From JAJCYL01 sp040222875 (GTDB lineage Bacteria > Bacteroidota > Bacteroidia > Cytophagales > Cyclobacteriaceae): DNA of 64,000 nucleotides. The notes below the pieces were generated by a model. That model saw only the letters and a list, made by a program, of their open reading frames with translations, did no database searches and was not told where the DNA came from. Both the position numbers and the translations under genes were made by a program. The stretch is from contig JAVKCG010000034.1 of assembly GCA_040222875.1 (NCBI GenBank), forward strand, positions 310,001 through 374,000. The letters run 5' to 3'. Shown here piece after piece: positions 48,370-57,765 of the stretch (position 1 is the stretch's first letter; each line of letters begins with the position of its first letter).

Positions 48370-48882
48370 ATGTTTGGTAATGCCACATTATACGATATAA
48401 CAACCGTGAATAAAATACTCACTTATAGATTTGGTTCTCAAGCCAACTTCCCAATGATCTTTTTGGGAATAATTTTAGTGATAATGGCGCTAGTTGTTAT
48501 GATGGATCAACCGTGGATTGCTGGGGGACTTGCAATATTTGGTGTAGCTTTAATTACACCATCGAAGGGCTTTCAAATTGATCAGGCACAGAAGAAGTAC
48601 AGAATTTATGACTCCATCTTCACCATGAAGTATGGTCAATGGCGTGAGTATAATGACCTCTCGAAACTGTTTGTTAATTCATTTAATACCAGTCAAACGA
48701 CCTATTCTCAATCCAATCGCAGTGTGACTGCCAAAAAGAAAAAATTCGCCGCGTTTTTGAAGTTTGATGATGGTCACACAGTCAGGTTGTATGAAGACCC
48801 GGACAGGAAGCGGCTTTTTGCTAAACTTCGTCAAATTGCTGGTGATTTAGACCTTAAAATCTCAGATTCTACAGATGGCTAA
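48370..48882 (+). CDS. Hypothetical membrane protein with PH-like C-terminal region
   Basis: The 170-residue product has two adjacent transmembrane helices (about 29-45 and 48-62). A soluble region follows: GFQIDQAQKKYRIYDSIFTM, then FAAFLKFDDGHTVRLYEDPDRKRLFAKL. The pattern resembles bacterial PH-domain (bPH2) membrane proteins of unknown role. It is a monocistronic gene with a well-formed promoter. Its stop is adjacent to the stop of the convergent beta-lactamase-fold gene. Confidence 0.7.
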   Translation: MFGNATLYDITTVNKILTYRFGSQANFPMIFLGIILVIMALVVMMDQPWIAGGLAIFGVALITPSKGFQIDQAQKKYRIYDSIFTMKYGQWREYNDLSKLFVNSFNTSQTTYSQSNRSVTAKKKKFAAFLKFDDGHTVRLYEDPDRKRLFAKLRQIAGDLDLKISDSTDG

Positions 48883-49782
48883 TCAGTTTGCCTTTGTGAT
48901 CATGTAATCATAGATCAACCGTGAAACACCTGCCATCATTTGGGTAGCAGATTCAACATCTTCCAAATTTTTCGACAATATCACCAAAACATAGTGGCGG
49001 CCATCAGGTAAATAGACAATTCCTGCATCGTGGTGTAATGCAGTAATGGAACCCGTTTTATGTGCCACCTCGACATTCTCCGGTAACAATGCCGGAATTA
49101 TCTCATTAAACCGCTGGTCTTTCAAAATGTCAATCATTTCTTCACAATCGCTCTGCGGACATGCTTCACCCTGGGCAAGGCTCTCAAAAATCACCATCAG
49201 GTCATTAGCCGTAGATGAGTTGCTCAGGCCCTGTTCATACGCTTTTATATCTTCAACACCTCTTAATACCTGTATATTTTCAGCACCCAATCCACGCATT
49301 GTTTCAGTCGTTGCTTTAGCATCCACCAGCTCAATCAGCAGGTTTGTAGCCAGGTTGCTGCTCCAAATTATCATGTCATTATTGAGATCATAAATTGATT
49401 TTTTTTGCCCAATCCAATTATAGAGATCCCGTTCACTATCTTCAATAGAATCGAGGCTGTAAGGGCTGCCATCAACAATACTTGCAAATTCATTTTTAAT
49501 TGTTAATGAGTCATCAAGGGCAAACTGGCCTTGTCTCGCTTGCCTATACAGCTCAATCATCACAGGAACTTTCATAGTACTGGCGGCATGAAAATCCGCA
49601 TGTTCATTTATCAGGATAACATCAGTTGTGTCCGATAAATTTTTAAATGCAATGGCAAAACTGCCTTTTGTGGAACTGAACAGTGAGCCAATCTCGTTTT
49701 CTAATTGCTCAAGTTGACTATCACTTTTCTGTTGGCAAGCAAGACAACAAAAGCCAATTATGACACAATAAATTACCCTCAT
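48883..49782 (-). CDS. Class A beta-lactamase-fold lipoprotein (serine hydrolase)
   Basis: The 299-residue product has a lipoprotein-like leader (IIGFCCLAC, Cys at 16). It carries the penicillin-recognising motifs of the beta-lactamase-related PF13354 group: Ser68-x-x-Lys71 (STMK), Ser141-Ser-Asn143 in place of SDN, and KTG near 239 (HKTGSITALHHDAG). GVEDIKAYEQGLSN sits in the omega-loop area and lacks the usual ExxLN deacylation motif. It may be a peptidase or esterase rather than a true beta-lactamase. It is envelope-anchored and convergent with the PH-like gene. Confidence 0.88.
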   Translation of the reverse strand: MRVIYCVIIGFCCLACQQKSDSQLEQLENEIGSLFSSTKGSFAIAFKNLSDTTDVILINEHADFHAASTMKVPVMIELYRQARQGQFALDDSLTIKNEFASIVDGSPYSLDSIEDSERDLYNWIGQKKSIYDLNNDMIIWSSNLATNLLIELVDAKATTETMRGLGAENIQVLRGVEDIKAYEQGLSNSSTANDLMVIFESLAQGEACPQSDCEEMIDILKDQRFNEIIPALLPENVEVAHKTGSITALHHDAGIVYLPDGRHYVLVILSKNLEDVESATQMMAGVSRLIYDYMITKAN

Positions 49783-49822
49783 TTAGCTGACTTAATTTCG
49801 GACAATATACTACCAATAAGCT

Positions 49823-50036
49823 ATGAATAAAATGATGGCTGCAGGCAGTGGCCCCGGGTTAACCCCTGTAAAATTGGGCCAGAAAGGCAGTTTAAGCACT
49901 CAAGGAGGCGGTGAGGTAGGTTTTGGAACTGTTAATTATATAATTGCGCTACAGGGCACATTTCCTTCGAGGAATTGAGTTTGAACCCGAGATAGAGGAG
50001 CTAAGAATTGTTCCGAATTTTGGGTCACATAAGTAA
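49823..50036 (+). pseudogene. Frameshifted coding fragment A upstream of the CotH gene
   Basis: An ATG at 49823 opens MNKMMAAGSGPGLTPVKLG, then QKGSLSTQGGGEVGFG, and stops at 49976-49978. A +1/-1 shift just before continues sensibly as RGIEFEPEIEELRIVPNF and ends at TAA 50034-50036. Part of it recurs as fragment B (53454-53501). It looks like a decayed small gene or toxin tip of unknown family. Confidence 0.4.
49849..49897 (+). repeat. Direct repeat copy A flanking the CotH gene
   Basis: This stretch of about 49 bases recurs at 53454-53501 with a one-base length difference. Shared parts are TGGCCC-GG-TTAACCC, then TGGGCCAGAAAGGCAG and TTAAGC. Both are in the same orientation. Confidence 0.65.
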
Positions 50037-50399
50037 AAAAGGTGGCCTCTATTGGCTCACCTTTAATTTTACAGTTATTAGTCTACCAAAAGCTTATAGT
50101 AACTTGCCGGATAAATGAGCATGTTTGCCCTTCAATTGAAAATGTAAAACTAGCATTACCTTAGGCCTGAAACTACTCGAGTTGAGCAACAATAATAGCT
50201 TCGAATGTAGTTCCATTCTCATTGGAATGACTATATCTGAATGAGTGTTGATGTTATCGCAATCATTGTAGAAGGTTGCAAAAGAATCTCTTCTCCCTAT
50301 CTGTTGATTTTATTAAATTGAGTGGTGTTATCCAAAAAGCATAGCTATAGCGGTTAGTGGAAAGAGACGACTTAAGAAAAAATTAACTGGTTAAACTTT

Positions 50400-53027
50400 G
50401 TGGATTCTCTATTCAGAAAAGTAAAATGGCTATTTGCACCTCGGTCATACTTCTGCCTCAGATATATAGGATTGCCTTTGATGTTTCTTGTATTGAGCGT
50501 TCCTACGTTTGCGCAAAGCATTTCCTTTAATGAAATAGTGTCATCCAACGTTACTGGCATAACAGATGAAGAAGGAGATCAAGAGGACTGGATTGAAATT
50601 TACAACTTTGGAACGACCCCAGTCTCGCTATTTAATTATGGCTTATCAGATGATATAACTTTGCCTTTTAAATGGAGATTCCCAGAAGTTGTCTTAGCCG
50701 CTAACGAATTTATAATTATTTGGGCATCAGGAAAGAACAAGGTCATATTGGGACAACCTCTACATACTAGTTTTAAGATAAAATCAAGCGGCGAAACCAT
50801 AACTCTTACAGACCCAAACGGTATATCTGTCGATCAAATAAGCTCCATATATATTCCCACTGATCTATCGTACGGAAGGTTTCCTGATGGAGCAGGTAGC
50901 TGGTCTTTTTTTAAGGAGCTCACTCCAAGTGCAGCGAATAACACCCAGCCTTACAGTGAAATTTTATTGCCAGTAAATTTTTCCAGAGCAGAGGGTTTTT
51001 ACAAAAGCAGCTTTTTTCTTGAGATGAGCCATCCTGATCCCGATGCTATTATTCTATATACGCTAGATGGCTCTGAGCCAGAACTTGTCACCCTAGATTC
51101 TGACTTTATCCATCGTAAATCATATATCTATAAAGAACCTATAGCCATTGACAGTCGTATCGGGGAACCCAATGTTTTCTCAACAATACCAACCACTAAG
51201 ATCACATTTCCTTGGTTACTTCCATGGCAAGCGCCTTCTCGAGAGGTTTACAAAGCAAATATCGTCAGGGCAAAGGCTTTTAAAGCTAATGCTATTTCCA
51301 GTGACACTAATACCTCAACCTATTTCGTGGACCAGAATGCTGATTCGCTTTATTCAACCATGCCAATCATTTCCATAGCAGCAGACTATCTCGATTTTTT
51401 CGATTCAACCACAGGAATTTACGTTCCAGGCAACAATATACGGACTATACACAATCAAAATTTCATGAAGGGATGGAAGCGATCCGCTCACTTGGAATTT
51501 TTTGACATTAATCGCTCTAGCGGGTTTAAAGGAACTTATGAAATACGCATTCAAGGCTCTACTTCTCCTCCTAGCCCTCAGAAAGGCCTTCATGTGATAG
51601 CTCAATCCCAGTTAGGATCTAGTAGCATAGACTATCCAATTTTTAACACTACCGTAGGTTTAGCCACAAAAATTAAAAAATTCAAAAGATTCATTATTAG
51701 AGGATGGGGAAGTGCTATCGGAAATGAATTGTATCCACTTTTTGCTGATGCATACAATCAAACTTTAGTTGAAAAAAATGGACTGGAAATTCAAGCATAC
51801 AGGCCTTGTATAGTATTCATAAATGGTGAGTATTGGGGTATCCATGAACTGAGAGAAGCAAATAAAAACAGTTGGTATTACGAATCTCATTTTAATATAG
51901 ATCGCAATGACCCTGGATTTGATCTTTTAGCAGGTGGTAGCCCTATAACGGCAGATGAGGGAAATGTTGATCATTGGAATTCCTTTATGGATTTTGTCAA
52001 TTCAAATGACTTAAGCGACAATCTGAATTTTGAAACTGTAGAATCAAACATTGATGTTCAAAACCTTATAGAATATATAGTTCATTGCACCTTTTTAGGA
52101 AAAAGAGACTGGCCAGTCCAAAATGAAGCTAAATGGCGACCTAGAACTATTGATGGCAGATGGCGATGGACTCAGTTTGATATGGATCATGGTCTATCAC
52201 CCTGGGGTGGAAATTATGATATGATACAAGGTGTAATGGTAGAAAGCCCACATGATCTGTTTGTCAAACTAATGGCTAACCAAAGATTTAAGCATAATTT
52301 CTTGAACACCTATGCTGATTGGATGAATTCCGTTTTCATAACAGAAAGAGAAATTGGCCATTTTAACAAAATAAAACATGAATTAGAACCCTATATTGAG
52401 GAACACATTAATCGTTGGCCGCTTGGGATGGCTTGGAATTCTAACATTGATAAAGCTTTAGTTATAATAAATAATAGATTAGAACAGAGGAGAAATGACT
52501 TGACTGATTTTTTTAATTTAACTACCATTGAGGCAACTCTTAATTCTGACACAGTACAAGGGTATATTCGTATTAATACCACTGATATAAAGGAAAGCAC
52601 TCCTGGCATAGTTGCAAATCCATATCCCTGGACAGGTATTTATTTTCTATCCATCCCAGTTTCACTAAAAGCTGTTGCAAAACCAGGTTATAAATTCAGT
52701 CATTGGTCAGGAGCCAGCAAAAGTACCATCTCCGAAATCAGACTAACACCAACAGCGAATTTTACTATTCAGGCTAACTTTTCAATTGAAGAAAACGCTC
52801 TTCTTTCCGCCCATCCTAATCCAACCAACAACCTGATAAATATTAAAGCGCACAACTCACTGATAGGTTCATTTTATAGCATATCTGACATCCATGGAAA
52901 AGTGAGTATAAAGGGTAAACTCATTGACCTAAATACCATCTTGGATTTGAGCGATTTTAATTCGGGTATGTATATCTTCAAAATAAAAAATCGACAAAAT
53001 CAATCATTAAAAATAATTAAGGAATGA
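50400..53027 (+). CDS. Secreted CotH-kinase-family protein with lamin-tail and T9SS domains
   Basis: The product has 875 residues. A hydrophobic export signal lies at about 22-38 (LPLMFLVLSVPTFAQ); GTG 50400 is used, but ATG 50481 inside the signal is possible. Domains in order: lamin-tail domain (about 39-150, ISFNEIVSSN, EDWIEIYNFG), a chitobiase-like beta module (ILYTLDGSEP), a CotH kinase-like domain (about 330-700, INGEYWGIHELREANKNSW, TQFDMDHGLSPWGG), a short InlB-like repeat (GYKFSHWSGAS) and a T9SS sorting domain (SAHPNPTNNLINIK to LKIIKE). CotH of Bacillus phosphorylates spore proteins; the target here is unknown. The gene is flanked by two degenerate repeat copies. Confidence 0.9.
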   Translation: MDSLFRKVKWLFAPRSYFCLRYIGLPLMFLVLSVPTFAQSISFNEIVSSNVTGITDEEGDQEDWIEIYNFGTTPVSLFNYGLSDDITLPFKWRFPEVVLAANEFIIIWASGKNKVILGQPLHTSFKIKSSGETITLTDPNGISVDQISSIYIPTDLSYGRFPDGAGSWSFFKELTPSAANNTQPYSEILLPVNFSRAEGFYKSSFFLEMSHPDPDAIILYTLDGSEPELVTLDSDFIHRKSYIYKEPIAIDSRIGEPNVFSTIPTTKITFPWLLPWQAPSREVYKANIVRAKAFKANAISSDTNTSTYFVDQNADSLYSTMPIISIAADYLDFFDSTTGIYVPGNNIRTIHNQNFMKGWKRSAHLEFFDINRSSGFKGTYEIRIQGSTSPPSPQKGLHVIAQSQLGSSSIDYPIFNTTVGLATKIKKFKRFIIRGWGSAIGNELYPLFADAYNQTLVEKNGLEIQAYRPCIVFINGEYWGIHELREANKNSWYYESHFNIDRNDPGFDLLAGGSPITADEGNVDHWNSFMDFVNSNDLSDNLNFETVESNIDVQNLIEYIVHCTFLGKRDWPVQNEAKWRPRTIDGRWRWTQFDMDHGLSPWGGNYDMIQGVMVESPHDLFVKLMANQRFKHNFLNTYADWMNSVFITEREIGHFNKIKHELEPYIEEHINRWPLGMAWNSNIDKALVIINNRLEQRRNDLTDFFNLTTIEATLNSDTVQGYIRINTTDIKESTPGIVANPYPWTGIYFLSIPVSLKAVAKPGYKFSHWSGASKSTISEIRLTPTANFTIQANFSIEENALLSAHPNPTNNLINIKAHNSLIGSFYSISDIHGKVSIKGKLIDLNTILDLSDFNSGMYIFKIKNRQNQSLKIIKE

Positions 53028-53178
53028 CAAGCTTGCTCAGAAGATAATATCGGAAATGCCTTATTTGAGCCTTAACTAAATAAACATCAAACTACCCTTT
53101 ATACCTTGTAAATTCGTCCGTTAGGGAAGATTAGTGATACAATTGTATTTTTTATGACTTCGACAATGTAGACGAACT

Positions 53179-53499
53179 GTTGTGATCATCTCTCAATTAA
53201 AGCTAATTGAGATAGTTCAGAGTAAATTCCCACTTCAGCATGATGGACTTACAGTGTTTCTGCAACCTATTAAGAAGAAGATATCGGATTATTCAGAAAC
53301 TAAATCAGTCCGTTCTGATCAACCAACTTCATAACTGGGATTTCAAATTCTTGCTAACACAAAATTTATCTCCCGTGAAGAGAACCAATTGGTTTCCTTA
53401 TATTCTTTCGCATTACCAGATTTAAAGGGGAAGAGCACCTATACATGCTACAATGGCCCTGGATTAACCCAATGCGACTGGGCCAGAAAGGCAGATTAA
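53179..53499 (+). pseudogene. Decayed coding fragment B downstream of the CotH gene
   Basis: The frame is open from 53179 to TAA 53497-53499 except for one TAA at 53332-53334. It reads LKLIEIVQSKFPLQHDGLTV, then FLQPIKKKISDYSETKS, stop, then ANTKFISREENQLVSLYSFA and STYTCYNGPGLTQCDWARKA. The upstream sequence DFDNVDELL in another frame suggests an additional frameshift. The final part aligns with fragment A (GPGLT). The family is not recognised. Confidence 0.4.
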
Positions 53500-53501
53500 G
53501 C
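53454..53501 (+). repeat. Direct repeat copy B flanking the CotH gene
   Basis: This is the second copy of 49849-49897, in the same orientation, one base shorter, which shifts the reading frame relative to copy A. Confidence 0.65.
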
Positions 53502-53569
53502 CCAATTAAAACCCTAAACCAATTTTCACATCTAGGTGTTACTTGAAAGGCACCGATTTCTATTTAAAT

Positions 53570-55615
53570 CTACCAAATCTTAACCCTCTCCTCGGGTGCC
53601 AAATAGAGACTGTCGGATACTTTAACGTTGAAGGTTTCGTAAAACTCAGGGATGTTCCGAACAACGCCGTTCACCCTGAACTCATGAGGCGAATGTGGAT
53701 CGGTGTTGACGATTAATCGAAGGAACTCATCCTTTAACTTAGCCATGTTGGTTTGGGCATAGCCAATAAACATTCGCTCCCTGGCGGTGTAGCCATCAAC
53801 CACTGGAGCTTCGGCACCATTAAGGGACATCTGATAGGCTTTCATTGCAATGTGCAAACCGCCCAAGTCGCCGATATTTTCACCTAATGTGAATTCTCCA
53901 TTTACATTTAGGTCATCAAAAACCTTAAAGCCATCATATTGACTCACAAGCTTTGAGGTACGTTGTGAAAAAGCAGCACTATCTGTATCTGTCCACCAGT
54001 TTCTGAGTGCTCCATCGCCATCGAACCTGCTACCGCTGTCATCAAAACCATGACCGATTTCGTGGCCGATTACATAGCCAATGGCACCATAGTTAACTGC
54101 TTCTTCGGCATCCAACTGAAAATATGGGGGCTGCAAAATCGCAGCTGGAAATACAATCTCGTTTAGGGTAGGGTCATAATATGCATTCACAACCTGGGGG
54201 CTCAAACCCCACTCATGCTTCACTATGGGGCCTCCCAACCTGTCCATAATTCTTCTGTATTCAGCTACTGATGTGTTTAGTTTGTTACCAACTAAGTCAT
54301 TCGCTGATATCTCCAAATTGCTGTAATCTCGCCATATATCAGGGTAGCCAATTTTGGTGTTGAACTTACTGAGTTTGTCCAACGCCTGGGTTTTGGTGGA
54401 GTCACTCATCCAATCCAAATCCTTGATGCTGGCCTCGTAAGCTTTCACCAGATTGCCAACCAAAATTTCCATTCGCTCTTTTGCTTCGGGTGGGAAGTGG
54501 CGATCTACATAAACCTGTCCCACTGCCTCACCAATAGTGTTGTTTACATAGCTGACTGCCCTTGTCCAGCGTGGGCGAAGTGAATTTTGGCCATAGAGTT
54601 TTTTATTGAAATCGAAATTTTGGTCGTCAAGTTCTATTGAGAGGTAGGTGTCGTTGTCATTAAGCACTGACCATTTTAAATAGCTTTTCCAAGTTTCTAA
54701 ATCTGTGTTTTTGATCACATCGTTCATTCCTTTGGTGTAATCCACCATGGCAACGACAATATTTTCATTTGATTCAGGTACTTCTGCTTCTTTCAGATAA
54801 GCGGACCAGTCGAAATCAGGGGCGAAGCCTTTTAGTGAATCGACCGTGAATTTGTTATACAGGTTATTGAAATTCCTGGTTAATTCTTTCGCCATCTGGA
54901 GTTCCGCCATTTTTGTTTCTAAATCCACAATGGCAGCGGCGGCCTGATCACCGTTAGGAAGACTGGCCAACTCAAACATGGTACTTATTTGAGCCTGATA
55001 ATCTGCTTTTAACTGAACTGACTTTTCATCATCCCTTAAATAATAATCTCGATCTGGAAGACCAAGACCATTTTGCACCAGGTAAAGCGCATATACTTCG
55101 GGGGCTTTGACATCGGCGAACACTGCTAAAGCTAGAGGTGAGTTGTAACCATATTTGGTGGCCTTTGCAAATTGGGCGGCTAAATCGCTGTAGCTAGCTA
55201 TTTGATCGATTTCATCAAAAATTGCTTGTAGTGGCGCCACACCTTTTTCATTTCGGGTTATTGTATCCATATAAGACTTGTACAGATCACCAATCATTTG
55301 TTGGTTAGAGCCTTTTTCAAATTCACCACTCGCCGATTCGTCAATGATCGCTTTCACCTGTTTTTCAGCGGTTTCCGAAAGCATTACAGCATTGCCATAA
55401 TAGCTTCTGTCCTCCGGAATTTCAGTTCTGTTTAACCATCCACCATTTACATATCTGAAAAAATCATCTCCAGGATTTACCGTCGTATCCATATTTTCAA
55501 CAATGATCCCAGATTTGAGAGTTTTTTGTTCTTGATTTTCAGATGGAGCACATGAAAACCAAATGATTGATGTTGCTATAAAGCCAACTAGACTTAATGT
55601 ACCTAACCGTGACAT
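53570..55615 (-). CDS. M13-family metallopeptidase lipoprotein (PepO/neprilysin-like)
   Basis: The 681-residue product has a lipobox leader (ATSIIWFSC, Cys near 22). It has the M13 two-domain structure: PGDDFFRYVNGGWLNRTEIPEDRSYYG near the start, then the catalytic part. The zinc site is HEIGHGFDDSG (about 515-525) plus Glu in GENIGDLGG (near 577). NAYYDPTLNEIVFPAAILQPPYF, typical of the family, lies before it. It would cleave short peptides in the envelope. The usual C-terminal W follows EERVKIW. It is a single gene. Confidence 0.95.
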   Translation of the reverse strand: MSRLGTLSLVGFIATSIIWFSCAPSENQEQKTLKSGIIVENMDTTVNPGDDFFRYVNGGWLNRTEIPEDRSYYGNAVMLSETAEKQVKAIIDESASGEFEKGSNQQMIGDLYKSYMDTITRNEKGVAPLQAIFDEIDQIASYSDLAAQFAKATKYGYNSPLALAVFADVKAPEVYALYLVQNGLGLPDRDYYLRDDEKSVQLKADYQAQISTMFELASLPNGDQAAAAIVDLETKMAELQMAKELTRNFNNLYNKFTVDSLKGFAPDFDWSAYLKEAEVPESNENIVVAMVDYTKGMNDVIKNTDLETWKSYLKWSVLNDNDTYLSIELDDQNFDFNKKLYGQNSLRPRWTRAVSYVNNTIGEAVGQVYVDRHFPPEAKERMEILVGNLVKAYEASIKDLDWMSDSTKTQALDKLSKFNTKIGYPDIWRDYSNLEISANDLVGNKLNTSVAEYRRIMDRLGGPIVKHEWGLSPQVVNAYYDPTLNEIVFPAAILQPPYFQLDAEEAVNYGAIGYVIGHEIGHGFDDSGSRFDGDGALRNWWTDTDSAAFSQRTSKLVSQYDGFKVFDDLNVNGEFTLGENIGDLGGLHIAMKAYQMSLNGAEAPVVDGYTARERMFIGYAQTNMAKLKDEFLRLIVNTDPHSPHEFRVNGVVRNIPEFYETFNVKVSDSLYLAPEERVKIW

Positions 55616-55780
55616 ATGAATGTTAATTTGAGTTTAGGCCTCGAAATTATTGAAATAGTTGGTATGACAAGTAAAACCTGAAGCCAATGGTTACCAATTT
55701 TTGTTAAAAGGGTGGATTTTACAGGTGCTATCAGAAGCTCCTGAACAACTGAGATTCCTGAGATTCCAACAATCACCTTG

Positions 55781-55880
55781 ACGTCATACCCCTGCGAACG
55801 ACTACAAGGAGTGAGACTTGGGTTCCTACAATAGTTACGTCATACCCTTGCGAGTGACGTAGGAGCGAGACTTGGGTATC
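55781..55880. repeat. Two direct copies of a dispersed repeat left of the GIY-YIG gene
   Basis: Copies at 55781-55825 and 55837-55880 share ACGTCATACCC-TGCGA and GAGACTTGGG. An inverted copy lies at 56218-56265, on the other side of the GIY-YIG gene. The CGTCAT...TGCGA start is typical of dispersed bacterial repeats. Confidence 0.75.
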
Positions 55881-55895
55881 TTTTAAACAACGTGA

Positions 55896-56198
55896 CTAAT
55901 TCATTTCTGAAACCTCATCATACAAATCCCTCAAATCAGGATTGAAACCCTTAGCCAACTTGTCTTTCCAGGCCCTATTCCATTTCTTGATTTTCTTCTC
56001 TCTTTCTATAGCAGCCTCAATCGTCTCAAAAAATTTGTAATAAATGAGATCGGTGCAATTGTATTTTTTCGTAAAAGCTGAGCCTTCACCTGATTTATGT
56101 TCGGAAATTCTGGCATACAGATTACTGGTAACGCCAGTATAAAGGACTGTTCTGCTTTTGTTGGCAATAATGTACACATATCCACCTTTAGCTGACAT
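55896..56198 (-). CDS. GIY-YIG nuclease-domain protein (UPF0213-like)
   Basis: The 100-residue protein is one GIY-YIG domain: GGYVYIIANKSRTVLYTGVT for the two-strand motif, the catalytic Arg in LYARISEHKSGEG, and the Glu in AIEREKKIKKW, after which the family motif RAWKDKLAKGFNPDLRDLYDE follows. All key residues seem present. Such single-domain proteins are common as dispersed genes in Bacteroidota and their biological role is unknown. Short dispersed repeats sit on both sides in inverted orientation, so it may be part of a mobile or formerly mobile unit. Confidence 0.93.
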   Translation of the reverse strand: MSAKGGYVYIIANKSRTVLYTGVTSNLYARISEHKSGEGSAFTKKYNCTDLIYYKFFETIEAAIEREKKIKKWNRAWKDKLAKGFNPDLRDLYDEVSEMN

Positions 56199-56217
56199 TG
56201 TACTAAAATAAGGGAGA

Positions 56218-56310
56218 TTCCCAAGTCTCGGTTTCGTTTACACTCAACCTCGCAAGGGAATGACGACAGGGATGGGTTTCGTTGTCACTCAACTTCGCAA
56301 TGGGATGATA
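56218..56310. repeat. Inverted copies of the dispersed repeat right of the GIY-YIG gene
   Basis: 56218-56265 is an inverted match to 55837-55880 (TTCCCAAGTCTCG to GGGAATGACG on the plus strand). A partial further copy (56271-56310) repeats GTCACTCAACTTCGCAATGGGATGA. Confidence 0.7.
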
Positions 56311-56356
56311 GGAACATGTTAAGTTGCTAGTCTGACTAATGGCTCAGAATGACGGC

Positions 56357-57721
56357 TCATCCCAGATTCGATAAAAAAATCACCGTCACAACTAATGGCG
56401 CAATGTATCTAACCAGAAATAGCCAGGCTAAGAATAAACGGGTTTGAGTCATCCTCAATTCTGATTGAGTAATTTCCTTATTCATTAGCCATCCAGCGAT
56501 AATTGCCATTAAAATTCCGCCGATAGGCATGATAAGATTGGATGCGAAATAATCTATTAAACCGAAAATTGTTCTTCCCTCGAGAGGGCCAAAGCTTAGT
56601 GGAGTTAAATCAGCCCAGATATTGAAGGAGAAGACGGTTCCTAAACCGATGAACCACAACAGAAACCCTGAGATCCATGTGATCTTTTGTCGACCAGACT
56701 TAGATAATTCCTCTAATCTGGAAATAACAGATTCCAGTAACGAAATGGATGAGCTCAATGCTGCAAATGCCAATAACACAAAAAATAGCGCACCTATGAA
56801 TGTACCTCCCGGCATTTGACCAAAGGCTATTGGTAGCGTCATGAATATCAAGCCTGGTCCCTCAGCAGGAGATAGGTTGTACTGAAAAACGATTGGAAAA
56901 ATGGCGAGTCCGGCTACGATAGCAACCAGGCCATCGGTCAGGGCAATTGTTGCGGATGATTTGGTGATGGATGACTCTTTGGGCATGTAGGCGCCATAGG
57001 TGAGAATTACACCAACCCCGACCCCTAATGAAAAGAATGCCTGACCAAAAGCATTGAGTACCACCGTGGCATTCATTTTTGAAAAATCTGGCTTGAACAT
57101 GAATGCCAGCGTTTCCGCAAACTCTCCGGTGATGGCAGAATAAAAAAGCAGGATCAACAGAATGATAAATAAGGCTGGCATCATCCAACGAATCGATTTT
57201 TCTAATCCTCCCTTAACGCCTCTGGCAACAATCAGGGTAGTTACGAAAACAAACAAACCCTGATAGAGCATAAGGCGAATGGGGTTTGCCAAAATTGCGT
57301 TGTAGTGGGTTACCGCAGCATCAGAATCCATGGCGCCGATAGCACCAGTAAATGAGGCTACTGTGTAATCGATGGTGAGCCCAGCGATGACGCAATAAAA
57401 ACTCAGGACAAGGAAAACGGCCACGTTGGCGACCCAACCGAAATACTCCCAAAGAGAGCTGAGGCCATACTTTTCTGAAAGTACCCGAAAAGTGCCCACC
57501 ATACTTTTGCCACCTATTCGTCCGATCATGAATTCAGCTGTTAACACTGGAATTCCTATGAAAATCAATGAAGCAAGATAGACTAAGACGAACGCCCCAC
57601 CGCCGTTTTCGCCAACCATAAAAGTGAACTTCCAGATATTTGAAAGTCCGACGGTGCTTCCAATGGAAGCCATCAGAAAGAGGTAGTGGGATGACCAGGT
57701 TCTTGCGTTCGGTTGGTTCAT
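56357..57721 (-). CDS. Neurotransmitter:sodium symporter (NSS) family transporter
   Basis: The 454-residue protein starts MNQPNARTWSSHYLFLMASIGSTVGLSNIWKF, the NSS signature in which the first helix binds Na+ and the amino-acid substrate. Eleven to twelve helices follow. Seen also are GGGAFVLVYLASLIFIGIPVL and FFSLGVGVGVILTYGAYMP. Bacterial NSS proteins such as LeuT and MhsT carry amino acids with sodium. The substrate cannot be read here. It lies on the same strand as the aldo/keto reductase, with a GC-rich hairpin repeat between them. Confidence 0.95.
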   Translation of the reverse strand: MNQPNARTWSSHYLFLMASIGSTVGLSNIWKFTFMVGENGGGAFVLVYLASLIFIGIPVLTAEFMIGRIGGKSMVGTFRVLSEKYGLSSLWEYFGWVANVAVFLVLSFYCVIAGLTIDYTVASFTGAIGAMDSDAAVTHYNAILANPIRLMLYQGLFVFVTTLIVARGVKGGLEKSIRWMMPALFIILLILLFYSAITGEFAETLAFMFKPDFSKMNATVVLNAFGQAFFSLGVGVGVILTYGAYMPKESSITKSSATIALTDGLVAIVAGLAIFPIVFQYNLSPAEGPGLIFMTLPIAFGQMPGGTFIGALFFVLLAFAALSSSISLLESVISRLEELSKSGRQKITWISGFLLWFIGLGTVFSFNIWADLTPLSFGPLEGRTIFGLIDYFASNLIMPIGGILMAIIAGWLMNKEITQSELRMTQTRLFLAWLFLVRYIAPLVVTVIFLSNLG

Positions 57722-57765
57722 TTTTTTTATTAAGCTAAGGAAGGGTATGGTTTAACCCACCCCCA

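Larger units (their letters stand above)
49783..50399. other. 617-base region without an intact gene
   Basis: Apart from a degenerate coding fragment (49823-50036) and the repeat copy at 49849-49897, I see no gene, RNA or clear promoter. The last 360 bases are AT-rich and unstructured to the eye. Confidence 0.6.
53028..53569. other. 542-base region without an intact gene
   Basis: It holds a decayed reading frame (53179-53499) and repeat copy B (53454-53501). I see no RNA gene or good promoter. Confidence 0.6.

Noticed and set aside
48883..49782. A bona fide beta-lactamase resistance gene
   Set aside because: The SDN triad is SSN and the ExxLN deacylation motif is not seen; it fits the broader beta-lactamase-related hydrolase group better.
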